Of a stretch of 32,331 nucleotides of DNA, positions 1 to 7,282 are shown piece after piece. The stretch covers positions 1-32,331 of the forward strand of contig CAJLYL010000007.1 of NCBI GenBank assembly GCA_905210855.1, read 5' to 3'. How positions within the stretch are numbered: the stretch's first letter is position 1; each line of letters begins with the position of its first letter. Below the pieces are notes generated by a model. The model worked only from the letters and a program-made list of their open reading frames with translations. It did no database searches and was not told the origin of the DNA. Position numbers and translations under genes: made by a program. Source of the DNA: an uncultured Clostridia bacterium (GTDB lineage: Bacteria > Bacillota > Clostridia > UMGS1810).

Positions 1-21
1 ATAATTGTAACATTTTATATC

Positions 22-50
22 TTGACAAAAGTTTTCAATTATGTTAAACT
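22..50 (+). promoter_or_regulatory. Probable host promoter left of the prophage
   Basis: TTGACA (22-27), a 17-bp spacer and TAAACT (45-50) form a near-consensus vegetative promoter reading toward the prophage. It is followed by a small hairpin with arms CAAGAAAT (59-66) and ATTTCTTG (84-91) and a Shine-Dalgarno-like AAAGGA (143-148). It lies outside the inferred phage end, so it probably served the host gene into which the phage inserted. Confidence 0.55.
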
Positions 51-155
51 ATATCCACCAAGAAATGAAGCTGTTCTTCCTTTATTTCTTGATTATATCA
101 TCTCCGTCTCCAAAAGTCAATGGTTCGAGGTTTTTTCTTTTGAAAGGATGTGAAA

Positions 156-160
156 AGTAT
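156..160 (+). repeat. Candidate left target-site duplication (AGTAT)
   Basis: AGTAT occurs here and again at 32305-32309, just outside the end-type repeats on each side. Joining the two flanks at this word gives an open frame from GTG 150 through 32331 (reading MKSIFFFDTLY), which suggests an interrupted host gene. A 5-bp match alone is weak evidence, and the AAAGGA ribosome site is only 1 nt from that GTG. Confidence 0.35.
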
Positions 161-190
161 GAAAAGAAACTCTTTAATTTGAGAAATATC

Positions 191-256
191 CGCTAAATAA
201 AAATAAGTGTTGCTTTTCGCGCGAATGAATAAAATTTTACGCGCAAACGAATAAAA
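191..256 (+). repeat. Left-end transposase-site-like repeats
   Basis: Two related 17-mers, CGCGCGAATGAATAAAA (218-234) and CGCGCAAACGAATAAAA (240-256), match at 15 of 17 positions and start exactly 22 bp apart, about two helical turns. A weaker third copy begins at 191 (CGCTAAATAAAAAT). Very similar words occur near the right end at 32144-32158 (same strand) and 32276-32290 (opposite strand). Clustered, phased repeats at both genome ends are what MuA-type transposase binding sites look like; the assignment is inference. Confidence 0.55.
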
Positions 257-410
257 AATTTAAAAGTGACCTCAATTCAATTCAAAATTTGCCTTTTTTG
301 AAGAAAAATCACAAAATTTTAAAGGATTTTAATAAATTTCAAAAATAATTTTAATGATGTTAAAATAGTTTTTAAAAATTAGAAAACATCTATCGTCTCG
401 TTATATAATT

Positions 411-446
411 GAGCCTGTGCCGAAGTATCACAGACTCATTTTTCTT
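411..446 (+). terminator. Plus-strand intrinsic terminator near the left end
   Basis: GAGCCTGTG (411-419) pairs with CACAGACTC (429-437) with one mismatch, and a T-rich run follows. It would stop transcripts entering the phage from the host side, meeting the late operon head-on before its own terminator. Confidence 0.6.
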
Positions 447-477
447 TGAAAATTTCTTTAAAAGTTATATAAAATTC

Positions 478-513
478 AAAAAGCCTTGCAAACGTGCAGT
501 CTGCAAGGCTTTT
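478..513 (-). terminator. Late-operon terminator
   Basis: Arms AAAAAGCCTTGCA (478-490) and TGCAAGGCTTTT (502-513) form a strong stem directly after the holin stop. Read on the minus strand the stem runs into a U-rich tail. It also has a T-rich tail on the plus strand, so it may work both ways. Confidence 0.85.
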
Positions 514-516
514 CAA

Positions 517-708
517 TTAGTTATCCAATTCCGGCAAACCTGCCACACTTGTAAGCAAAGACAGTATTCCGGCGAGCACAGCTGTTGACCACACTGCAGT
601 CCAGTTTACATCGCCCAAAGCTGCACTTGTTCCGATTGCCGCAGCAGCGGACTGCGCAACAGTCTTGAGCGCGCGGACGCCTGCCGCCTTAATCCACTTT
701 GTATTCAT
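517..708 (-). CDS. Phage holin
   Basis: A 63-residue membrane protein that would pierce the cytoplasmic membrane and release or activate the endolysin. Two hydrophobic segments are visible, roughly residues 14-31 and 37-57, the second ending in LAGILSLLTSVAGLP, a phrase typical of the r1t-like holin family of Gram-positive phages. The start is the ATG at 708, eight bases after AGGAGG; a GTG nine bases further upstream sits too close to that site. It is the last gene of the late operon, next to the lysozyme, and the terminator follows at once. Confidence 0.85.
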   Translation of the reverse strand: MNTKWIKAAGVRALKTVAQSAAAAIGTSAALGDVNWTAVWSTAVLAGILSLLTSVAGLPELDN

Positions 709-723
709 CTTCTGCACCTCCTC

Positions 724-1392
724 TCATTCCATTATCCCTGTTGCCCTCATGGCAACTACAAGGTTTGAAATCTTATCATCGGTAAGTCTTAATCTGCCTT
801 GCTCATCGCCCTTTATAATACCCTTAACAAGGGCGGTGTGAACATACGGCTGCGCCCACTCCGGACACGCTGTTGTCCAGTCGTAATATGTAGGCTTTAA
901 ACTCTCAATTTGCGCCTGCAGATTGACTATCATCTGTTTTAATTCCGTGTATTTGTCCATGTCGATGTCGTCCTCCTTCATAAACAGTTCCTTTTCGGCT
1001 TTTCTGCGCCGTATAAGCCCCTCAAGCTTTCGACCGGATGCATAGCAGTAAGACGGTAATTTCTCTGCAATCTGCCGTGCGGTGCGACCGCTTACGAGGC
1101 TTTTGAGCGAGTTGCCTCCGCAGTTGTAAGTAAAGCTCACAAGTGCATCGAATTGATGCTGGTTTAATGGTATTTTAACGGTATTTTTAACGGCGTTTTC
1201 ATAGCGTATTAAATCCGTTTTTAGATATGCATCGGCTTGTGCCTGCGTAATGGTCATTCCTTTGCTTACATCTGCGCCGTAGTGCCCGTAGCCTATTGTG
1301 TAGTATGGTTCTTCGGGTATTGCTTTGTATGCCGTGAGGCGCACTCCCTCAAATTGCTTTATAAGGGCAATTCCATTATCAGACGTTTTCAT
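724..1392 (-). CDS. Endolysin: GH24 lysozyme with SLH-like C-terminus
   Basis: This 222-residue lysozyme would cleave glycan strands of peptidoglycan at lysis. The phage-lysozyme core covers about residues 5-140: catalytic Glu15 in KQFEG and the TIGYGH motif at 32-37 with the conserved Thr32. The Asp usual between them is not obvious; the segment reads AIPEEPYY, as in many Gram-positive phage lysozymes. After a linker, residues ~165-222 (DWAQ-type aromatic start, GIIKGD, LTDDK) resemble one SLH module, which would bind the host secondary wall polymer. It overlaps the protease gene by an ATGA and has a GGAG ribosome site. No signal peptide is seen, so export depends on the holin. Confidence 0.9.
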   Translation of the reverse strand: MKTSDNGIALIKQFEGVRLTAYKAIPEEPYYTIGYGHYGADVSKGMTITQAQADAYLKTDLIRYENAVKNTVKIPLNQHQFDALVSFTYNCGGNSLKSLVSGRTARQIAEKLPSYCYASGRKLEGLIRRRKAEKELFMKEDDIDMDKYTELKQMIVNLQAQIESLKPTYYDWTTACPEWAQPYVHTALVKGIIKGDEQGRLRLTDDKISNLVVAMRATGIME

Positions 1393-2282
1393 GTTTTCAA
1401 CTCCTTATACATAAGATTGAAAAGCTTGTCCATTTCCTTGACAATTCTATATATTAGAACAGTCTCCTCGGCTCTTGTAGGGGGCTTGTTAGGTTCAAAG
1501 GTGGTCGCAGATGTGCCATTTATTAAGCCACTGCAATACATTGACTTGACCTCTTTGTAGAACCAGTCGTCAGGACGCACATCTTCAAACGGTAGCGTTA
1601 TTTCATCAAACAACACAAGATAGATACTGTTAATTTTATCTTTCGCTATTTTTCCAAATCCCTTGTCGCCGTATTTTTCGCCGTAAGAATTTTTGATAAT
1701 ATATTTATTCAAAGTGTCATCCCAGCCCACAAGCTGAATGCAGTGCGCTGTCTTGCCGAATCCGTTCTTTGACACCGCCACAAGGGCATGACCGTACTTT
1801 GTAAGCGCTGTTTTGACCGCTCTGTCGCGTTTTAATCTATCGGCATAGTCAATTCGTGCATATCCTTTTATGGTGTGTTTTGCGGCTATTTCAGCAAGTT
1901 CGGGGTACTCAGCACAGAGTTTTTTGATTTCCGGCATCTCGGCGGTGAATCTGAAGAACTTCTTAGGCAAGCAACCGACTGTTCGCCACAAGTCAAGAGC
2001 CTGTTCAGTAATCATTCCTTCTCGAACACTGCTTTCACTGCGCAGAGTTCCGTATGTATATCCCTCGGAATATTCCTCATCTTCACCGAACTGCTCCTTG
2101 TGCATAACCTCTGCAAGAGCAGATATTACACACGCAACGCAGTCTTCATATTTTTGACTTTTCAATGTTCCTGTGTTTTCATGCGGCAGACAGTATTCTA
2201 TCGGAAATGACTCAGTAGAAACGCCGCAAATCTTGTCAAATGTGTACTGCAATATGTTGCTTGGTTTTTCTTTAATCTCCAT
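1389..2282 (-). CDS. Papain-like (C1) cysteine peptidase with SLH domain
   Basis: A 297-residue protein with a papain-fold signature. CxxC at Cys48/Cys51 (Cys51 aligning with the catalytic Cys of papain), a His in GKTAHCIQLVGWDD and an Asn in IIKNSYG make the Cys-His-Asn triad; Gln43 could supply the oxyanion hole. Residues ~235-290 hold a clear SLH module (FEDVRPDDWFY, GLINGTSATTFEPN, TRAE). No signal peptide is seen. It is translationally coupled to the lysozyme (ATGA overlap), so it probably acts at lysis on wall peptides or SLH-anchored surface proteins. Neither the substrate nor activity is shown by the sequence. A role in the virion tail is a weaker alternative. Confidence 0.8.
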   Translation of the reverse strand: MEIKEKPSNILQYTFDKICGVSTESFPIEYCLPHENTGTLKSQKYEDCVACVISALAEVMHKEQFGEDEEYSEGYTYGTLRSESSVREGMITEQALDLWRTVGCLPKKFFRFTAEMPEIKKLCAEYPELAEIAAKHTIKGYARIDYADRLKRDRAVKTALTKYGHALVAVSKNGFGKTAHCIQLVGWDDTLNKYIIKNSYGEKYGDKGFGKIAKDKINSIYLVLFDEITLPFEDVRPDDWFYKEVKSMYCSGLINGTSATTFEPNKPPTRAEETVLIYRIVKEMDKLFNLMYKELKT

Positions 2283-2294
2283 TTAATCACCCCA

Positions 2295-3011
2295 TTATTC
2301 AGTCAATATATATTTTAGAGGGACTTTCTCGGTAAGTCCGTAATAGTACCGCGGTCTATGCGCCTTAACTTTATTAACGTCCATAGCGTTTTCGGCTGTC
2401 AAATATGCATTGCTTGTTGCTTCATCGCGCGACAAGTTATACCATGCCTTACCGATTTTGTAGAGGATATCTGTGCCGTATGCAATGCTTGCCGCGCTTG
2501 TCATGCTCTCGGCAATATTGTCTCCTGTGTAATGAGCGCCCGGGATATAGTAGATATCCCGTCCGTACATTACCGAGTTATCATCGACAATATCAATATC
2601 GGGAGGCATTGGCGGCAGAGTGACATCTATTACGCGCACGGGCGCTCCGGCATCATTTCCGACACGAATCTGAATTTGTTTCCCGCCGCTCAGCCAATGA
2701 ATGTTGCATTTGAAGATAAACGCTCCGTTGTTGCCTGTCTTGCCCTGATTGATATATATTATCTTGTCGGATGTAAGATTTGCTATATCGTTACCCTCTG
2801 TCACCAAAAATGTGACCATTGACCCTGCTTTATAGTCCGTGATATAGCCGATTACCTCACAAGCTCCTGTTTCAGTCACAGTTTGTGATGTAATTTTAAT
2901 TGTCGGTGCGGCACTCACAGTCTGCACCGAGAGCGGCGCACAGATGAGAGATATTAATACAAGTACGCAGAGGATTTTACTCCGCGTTTTCGACATTGTT
3001 GTTTTCAACAT
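2295..3011 (-). CDS. Exported protein of unknown function
   Basis: A 238-residue protein with a classical signal peptide: basic start (MLKTTMSKTRSK), hydrophobic core ILCVLVLISLICAPL, and probable cleavage after VSA near residue 35. Residues ~40-135 look like a beta-rich Ig-type domain; the remainder (DIDIVDDNSVMYGRDIYYIP onward) is not recognised. The start is the ATG at 3011, nine bases after AGGAGG; it overlaps the upstream gene by 35 bp. Being secreted yet transcribed with lysis genes, it could alter the surface or interact with the SLH-tethered enzymes. No function is claimed. Confidence 0.7.
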   Translation of the reverse strand: MLKTTMSKTRSKILCVLVLISLICAPLSVQTVSAAPTIKITSQTVTETGACEVIGYITDYKAGSMVTFLVTEGNDIANLTSDKIIYINQGKTGNNGAFIFKCNIHWLSGGKQIQIRVGNDAGAPVRVIDVTLPPMPPDIDIVDDNSVMYGRDIYYIPGAHYTGDNIAESMTSAASIAYGTDILYKIGKAWYNLSRDEATSNAYLTAENAMDVNKVKAHRPRYYYGLTEKVPLKYILTE

Positions 3012-3543
3012 CAAATTGCACCTCCTTATTAATCTCATCTTCGTTTATGCTCGGCTCGTCGGTCGGTTCATCTGCCGTTTCGGTTTTCGTCGTTTCCTCG
3101 GTATCAATCTTTGCTCCCTCAGGTTCGTCGGCAGGTGTGTCGATATTAACAGGCTCGTCCGCGTCGGGTTCGAGTTCATCAATGTCATCCTTAACGGCCA
3201 CCTTAATTCTACCGTCCTCAAATTTACCGACACCGGTTACCTCACCAATGCAGTAGAATCGAATTTCAAGGTTGTTAAGGTCGGAGAAGATAAAAGGAAT
3301 GGACACAAGATTATCATTCGGCAAAACAGCCTTAGTGACGCTCATGTCATTACAAAGCAGCTCGGCTATATCGGCATTAAAATCTTCGGGCAAATATAGT
3401 GACATTTCTGCTTTGATATCGGTTTGGTTAATGTCATAATCGACATAGACGGTCTTGTCTCCGCTTATGCCGAAAAGTGCAAGGGTAGCCGCGCAGAACA
3501 CAGCGGCTACGGATGCGGTTATGGTGGTTTTCTTTTTATTCAT
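2977..3543 (-). CDS. Membrane-anchored acidic protein of unknown function
   Basis: A 188-residue protein with an N-terminal signal or anchor (MNKKK, then hydrophobic residues ~8-27), a compact middle domain (~30-125) and a very acidic, Pro/Thr-rich tail of about 60 residues with repeated DEP/TDEP blocks. The tail looks like an extended wall-spanning stretch. The ribosome site AAAGGAG lies eight bases before ATG 3543. Its 3' end overlaps the next exported-protein gene, so the two probably belong to one unit. No family was recognised. Confidence 0.7.
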   Translation of the reverse strand: MNKKKTTITASVAAVFCAATLALFGISGDKTVYVDYDINQTDIKAEMSLYLPEDFNADIAELLCNDMSVTKAVLPNDNLVSIPFIFSDLNNLEIRFYCIGEVTGVGKFEDGRIKVAVKDDIDELEPDADEPVNIDTPADEPEGAKIDTEETTKTETADEPTDEPSINEDEINKEVQFDVENNNVENAE

Positions 3544-3574
3544 GGTAAGTTCTCCTTTGAAAGTTTGTTACGCT

Positions 3575-4288
3575 CTATTCAAATACATCGTCTGACACAG
3601 GAACATCAACTATCGGGGCGTCATCAGAGCCGGAATCGTCAATTTCATCAGGAATCCACGGATTGGCGGGCGTGAAGTATGTTAATATTCCGGCAGTAAA
3701 TTTGTCGTTTTTGATGTTGTCGGTCAGCTGCGCGTAATAGACCGGTATCTGTTTGGATGTCATAAAACAAAGATACGTATTTGTTGCCGTAGTAAGCATT
3801 GACGCGATTTTCAGCGGTTTTCCGATTGCTGTAATGTCGCCGATGAGCTTGTCATTAACTACAAGCGCATATTTGCTCACTCCAGGTACGGGATAAGCAG
3901 CAGCGACACAGAGTTGAGATGTGATACCGGCAACGAGATTGTATTTGCAATAAGTGCCGATTGCGGTCTTATCAATCTTTTCATCAACCGTGTCGTTAAG
4001 CTCGGAGACGGCGACAACAAGCTCAGAGGTATCGGCTCCCATATCAATGAGTTTCTGCTCAAGGTCTCTGCCGTCTGCCACGTATATGTCGGCGGCGTTG
4101 TGGGTGTGTGCTGCAGGCGACTTATCATTGATAGCCGTTTGCACATCTTCGCTGAGTTTATTCCACGTCACCGACCCGTCGGGGTGGTCAAGCTCGGCGG
4201 CGGTGCGGTGAGCATATAGCTTAGCGTCGATAGACGCCCCGTTAATGTGTATCACGGGAAAATCCGCCGTAATTATTCTTAAATCCAT
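3575..4288 (-). CDS. Putative tail fibre / receptor-binding protein
   Basis: A 237-residue protein whose N-terminal part contains an AHTHNAADI motif (around residue 65). HxH motifs of this kind coordinate metal ions in trimeric tail-fibre shafts. It follows baseplate genes, as fibre genes do, and its C-terminus is acidic and Pro-rich. The start is the ATG at 4288 after GGGGGTG; an upstream TTG in frame is not needed. The preceding gene ends 2 bp away. The adhesin role is inferred from position and motif; host specificity cannot be read. Confidence 0.6.
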   Translation of the reverse strand: MDLRIITADFPVIHINGASIDAKLYAHRTAAELDHPDGSVTWNKLSEDVQTAINDKSPAAHTHNAADIYVADGRDLEQKLIDMGADTSELVVAVSELNDTVDEKIDKTAIGTYCKYNLVAGITSQLCVAAAYPVPGVSKYALVVNDKLIGDITAIGKPLKIASMLTTATNTYLCFMTSKQIPVYYAQLTDNIKNDKFTAGILTYFTPANPWIPDEIDDSGSDDAPIVDVPVSDDVFE

Positions 4289-4290
4289 AC

Positions 4291-4620
4291 CTACACCCCC
4301 CAAATTACATCAAGCAGTCCGCCGATGTTTGTTAATACTTCGCCGGCGGCGTTTATGAATGTCAGACGATAATCATATGTATGACCCGGCAGCAGCTGTG
4401 CCGCCTCGGCTGTCGTGAGCGCCACTGTAAATGTGCTGTCGTTTGCGGAATATATCCGGCTTATGAGCATTGTGCCGCGCTCGCCGTCCGGGGAAATCTG
4501 AAATCTCAGTGTTGTACCGCTTTGCACTCCGCTGTCGTCAGTTATGGCAAATTTGAATGTGTCGCCCGTAGTGTAAGTTATTTTGAGACGATTATTTCCT
4601 GCATTTTTAATCTGAATCAT
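4291..4620 (-). CDS. Small baseplate protein, BppU-N-like
   Basis: A 109-residue, beta-rich protein (MIQIKNAGNNRLKITYTTGD, then ISPDGERGTMLISRIY and LLPGHTYDYRLTF). It resembles the N-terminal domain of baseplate upper proteins of Gram-positive siphophages, an Ig-like domain attaching fibres to the baseplate. AGGAGG stands five bases before the ATG at 4620. It sits between the larger baseplate protein and the fibre. The family call is by general resemblance. Confidence 0.5.
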   Translation of the reverse strand: MIQIKNAGNNRLKITYTTGDTFKFAITDDSGVQSGTTLRFQISPDGERGTMLISRIYSANDSTFTVALTTAEAAQLLPGHTYDYRLTFINAAGEVLTNIGGLLDVIWGV

Positions 4621-4629
4621 AACGACCTC

Positions 4630-5439
4630 CTAAAAGAATGATACATCAAGATATTTCCCATCCTCGCACCAATTCTCTATTTCGTTCACGCGTGTGAGTG
4701 TGTCTGATATGTATGTGATTTTACCTCCGTTTTTTTTCATATATACATCAAGCCTCGCCTCGCCTTTGCCATATGATTTACTCATTAAAAGAACTTTTTG
4801 GTTTTCAATTAATTTGCAATAATAATCTGTTTTATCATATGTCAGTACTGCATAGTTAAAATAAGGATACCCCACATCAACCTCAACACTTATATAGCTC
4901 TGGAGGTATGAGCTCTCCGTTAGCTTGTATTTACGCAATTCGGTGTCATGAAAATAGAAATTACCGTTAGCAGCCCCGATTTTTGACATTGCGAACTCCC
5001 TCATATCAGTTATTGTTTCGTCTGAGTTTATTTTTGCAAGCATTACCGCGTCGGAAATTTCAAGCGATGACGCAGTAACCTCAATTGTGTTGGCGGCTAT
5101 ATTTCGGTGAACATAGACGTATTGCTCTGTACCTGCGGTTCGCCCTTGCACCTCAATTCCGTCCTCGTCAATTATTATGCAGTGTCCGTCAGGCAACCAG
5201 CAGGTACCTTGTGTTACTATGATGACTCCATCATCATTTTGCACGACTTTGCAGGCACTGTCGTTGTACACAGACACCCCAGGTGTTATATAATCCGAGA
5301 CAGCGGTCTCATAATCTATCAGTGCGCTTTTTTTCTGCTTATACAAGCTCACTCCGCCGGTGGTAAGCTGTGCAAATACCGTGTTGATATCATCGGCTTT
5401 GTATTCGTAATTATCCAAAAAATAAAATTTTGCCCCCAT
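4630..5439 (-). CDS. Putative baseplate / tail appendage protein
   Basis: A 269-residue protein starting MGAKFYFLDNYEYKADDIN, with a beta-rich body including TQGTCWLPDGHCIIIDEDGI and YVYVHRNIAANTIEV. This is typical of proteins placed between the tail-tip Gp37-like protein and fibres in Clostridia prophages. The ribosome site AAGGAG precedes ATG 5439. No catalytic motif is seen. The structural role is inferred from gene order. Confidence 0.5.
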   Translation of the reverse strand: MGAKFYFLDNYEYKADDINTVFAQLTTGGVSLYKQKKSALIDYETAVSDYITPGVSVYNDSACKVVQNDDGVIIVTQGTCWLPDGHCIIIDEDGIEVQGRTAGTEQYVYVHRNIAANTIEVTASSLEISDAVMLAKINSDETITDMREFAMSKIGAANGNFYFHDTELRKYKLTESSYLQSYISVEVDVGYPYFNYAVLTYDKTDYYCKLIENQKVLLMSKSYGKGEARLDVYMKKNGGKITYISDTLTRVNEIENWCEDGKYLDVSFF

Positions 5440-5474
5440 ATAATCACTCCTTCAAATAGTGTTTTAACGGCGTT

Positions 5475-6431
5475 TTAATCCTGTTTTAACTCCGTATCCG
5501 TAAGCTCCGGTTCTTCGCTGTAATGAGCGGATTCCCACCACATTTCAATTGCATTCACAAGCTTGGTGGTGCAGCTGCCGTTCTGCTGCAGTCTCAGTTT
5601 GTCGCCGAGCTTGTAGTCCTTGCCGTATGTTATGTTGCGCGTTTTGGTGGATATGGTTTTCTCCGCGGTATATCCGGCGAGCTCTTTTTTCGCCTCATCT
5701 TCCGTTGTTGCCGACAGTACGGTGTCGGTCACATATATTCCTTGTTTTTCCCCCGACTTGATGTATGTCCATACAGGGTCGCCGTCGTTTTGTTCTTTCT
5801 GGTACCATCCGCCGAATGCTGAGCTTGTGCCGGAGTAATCCTCTTCAATCTCATAGATATTGAGATTGCTCTCGCTCATCATAAGACTGTTATCCCTGCT
5901 CGCAAGCAATTCAAAAAAATATTTTTTTTGAACAAAATCCGCATACACACGATATCCGATTTTAGCGTTTGCCGCAACATCTGCAAAAAAATCATTGCCG
6001 CGCATATATGTGTCGGATGTGTATGTCAGTTTGTCAAATCCGCCTTTAGCCGCGGCAGTGTTCAGCCACGGTATTTTTTCGGCAATTATCCTGTACAGTT
6101 CCGTTTCAGGGTCTTTGTCCGTGATGGTTTGTGTCGGCACAACCACCTTGCGCAGCAGGGAATTGAGATGTGTCCCGTATAGTGTTTTTTCGTCCTTTCT
6201 AAAGTTATAATCCGCAATTGCTCCCTCAAATTTGCCGATGCGGAATATAACTCCCTCGGGGTGCGCACGGATTATGTTGCATAAATCATCGCTCCAAAAA
6301 TTAATCTGCGCCGAACCGTCGCCGCGGAATTCTTGGCGAGTGTTCACCATTATGTAACCGCTCTTTGAGCCGGACGGCGGCAGAGTGTGCAGTCGGTTGA
6401 GTTCCAAATCATAAAAGAAAATATCTTCCAT
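5475..6431 (-). CDS. Tail-tip protein, Gp37-like (Tal equivalent)
   Basis: A 318-residue protein next to the distal tail gene, matching in length and position the ReqiPepy6 Gp37-like tail-tip proteins of siphophages that form the hub below the tail tube. Segments such as GRIGKF-type baseplate strands (VIFRIGKFEGAIADYNF) and YTAEKTISTKTRNITYGKDYKLGDKLRL fit that family. The start is the ATG at 6431, 1 nt after the upstream stop and preceded by GGAGGTG; the frame is open for 26 codons further upstream but lacks a site there. No peptidoglycan hydrolase domain is visible. Confidence 0.6.
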   Translation of the reverse strand: MEDIFFYDLELNRLHTLPPSGSKSGYIMVNTRQEFRGDGSAQINFWSDDLCNIIRAHPEGVIFRIGKFEGAIADYNFRKDEKTLYGTHLNSLLRKVVVPTQTITDKDPETELYRIIAEKIPWLNTAAAKGGFDKLTYTSDTYMRGNDFFADVAANAKIGYRVYADFVQKKYFFELLASRDNSLMMSESNLNIYEIEEDYSGTSSAFGGWYQKEQNDGDPVWTYIKSGEKQGIYVTDTVLSATTEDEAKKELAGYTAEKTISTKTRNITYGKDYKLGDKLRLQQNGSCTTKLVNAIEMWWESAHYSEEPELTDTELKQD

Positions 6432-6432
6432 G

Positions 6433-7278
6433 TCACACCTCCGCGCTGAAATATTCGTTGTTGTATGTGGCAGTGGCGTTAAGCTCCTGCCCGACAGACG
6501 TATTAACAAACTCCAAATCGTTCAAACCGACTTGCAAAAAGAAATTTGCAAGCTCTGTATCATCGGATATTTTGTCGGTGATATCGCCGTGCACGGAGCT
6601 TTCTATGCGGCGGTGCTTGATGTCCGCAGTGACAATCTCGCCATCGGCAAGCACATGATTCAGCTTTATAAACGCTCCTGTGCTGTGGTTTGTTATCGTC
6701 ACCGTGCCGGTGGTGTCGGAGTTGGTGTTGGTGTTGATTATTTTCAGCACGGGATAGGTGTTTAAGTCTCCTCCGACATCAATAGTCGCTCGGGATATTC
6801 GCTTTGAAAATACGCTTGGCAGCACTGTTTTTGTGGTTAGCAACGGTTTAATCGAAAACAGCTGCACAGTGGTATCGTACCAGTCCGTAAAATACGGATA
6901 ATCCGCTTGCCACTGCACCGCGAATGAATATATCCCTGCGCCGACCTTTACAAACTCCGGCGGCTGAATAACCTTGCATTCAATCCGTCTGCGCTGGGTG
7001 TCGAATATGCAGTACAGCGTACCGTCGGCATGAAGAATCCTGTTCATCCGACGGCGCACATGACCGTCGGAATCGTTGCGGAGGTCGGCAGACAGCGTAA
7101 TTGGACGGGGCAGGTCGCGCCTGCCCACAGTAACAACGCCGTTGCCGTCCGCAAATTCTATGGTCTTGTAGTCGGTCGTCGGATTGCCCAGCCCCTCAAC
7201 CTTGAGCGAGCGGATATCTGCATCCGAACCGCCGAATGTTATGCAGCCATATTCATTTTTGTAACGAATATCAAACAT
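6433..7278 (-). CDS. Distal tail protein (Dit)
   Basis: A 281-residue protein of the siphovirus distal-tail family, forming the ring between the tail tube and the baseplate. The N-terminal half has the expected pattern (YKTIEFADGNGVVTVGRRDLP, then RRRMNRILHADGTLYCIFD and FAVQWQADYPYF); the C-terminal half is a beta-rich galectin-like region. It lies directly downstream of the tape-measure gene, the standard order. Ribosome site AAAGGG is ten bases before ATG 7278. Confidence 0.8.
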   Translation of the reverse strand: MFDIRYKNEYGCITFGGSDADIRSLKVEGLGNPTTDYKTIEFADGNGVVTVGRRDLPRPITLSADLRNDSDGHVRRRMNRILHADGTLYCIFDTQRRRIECKVIQPPEFVKVGAGIYSFAVQWQADYPYFTDWYDTTVQLFSIKPLLTTKTVLPSVFSKRISRATIDVGGDLNTYPVLKIINTNTNSDTTGTVTITNHSTGAFIKLNHVLADGEIVTADIKHRRIESSVHGDITDKISDDTELANFFLQVGLNDLEFVNTSVGQELNATATYNNEYFSAEV

Positions 7279-7282
7279 GATT

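Noticed and set aside
158..181. Short ORF MKRNSLI after an AAAGGA site
   Set aside because: Only seven codons, and it crosses the inferred phage-host joint; more likely a chance frame than a leader peptide.
1237..2822. Several plus-strand ORFs opposite the lysis genes
   Set aside because: They mirror well-supported minus-strand genes, lack ribosome sites and have unlikely residue composition.
3575..7278. Invertible fibre segment or diversity-generating retroelement
   Set aside because: No recombinase, inverted crossover sites, reverse transcriptase or template/variable repeat pair found near the fibre genes.
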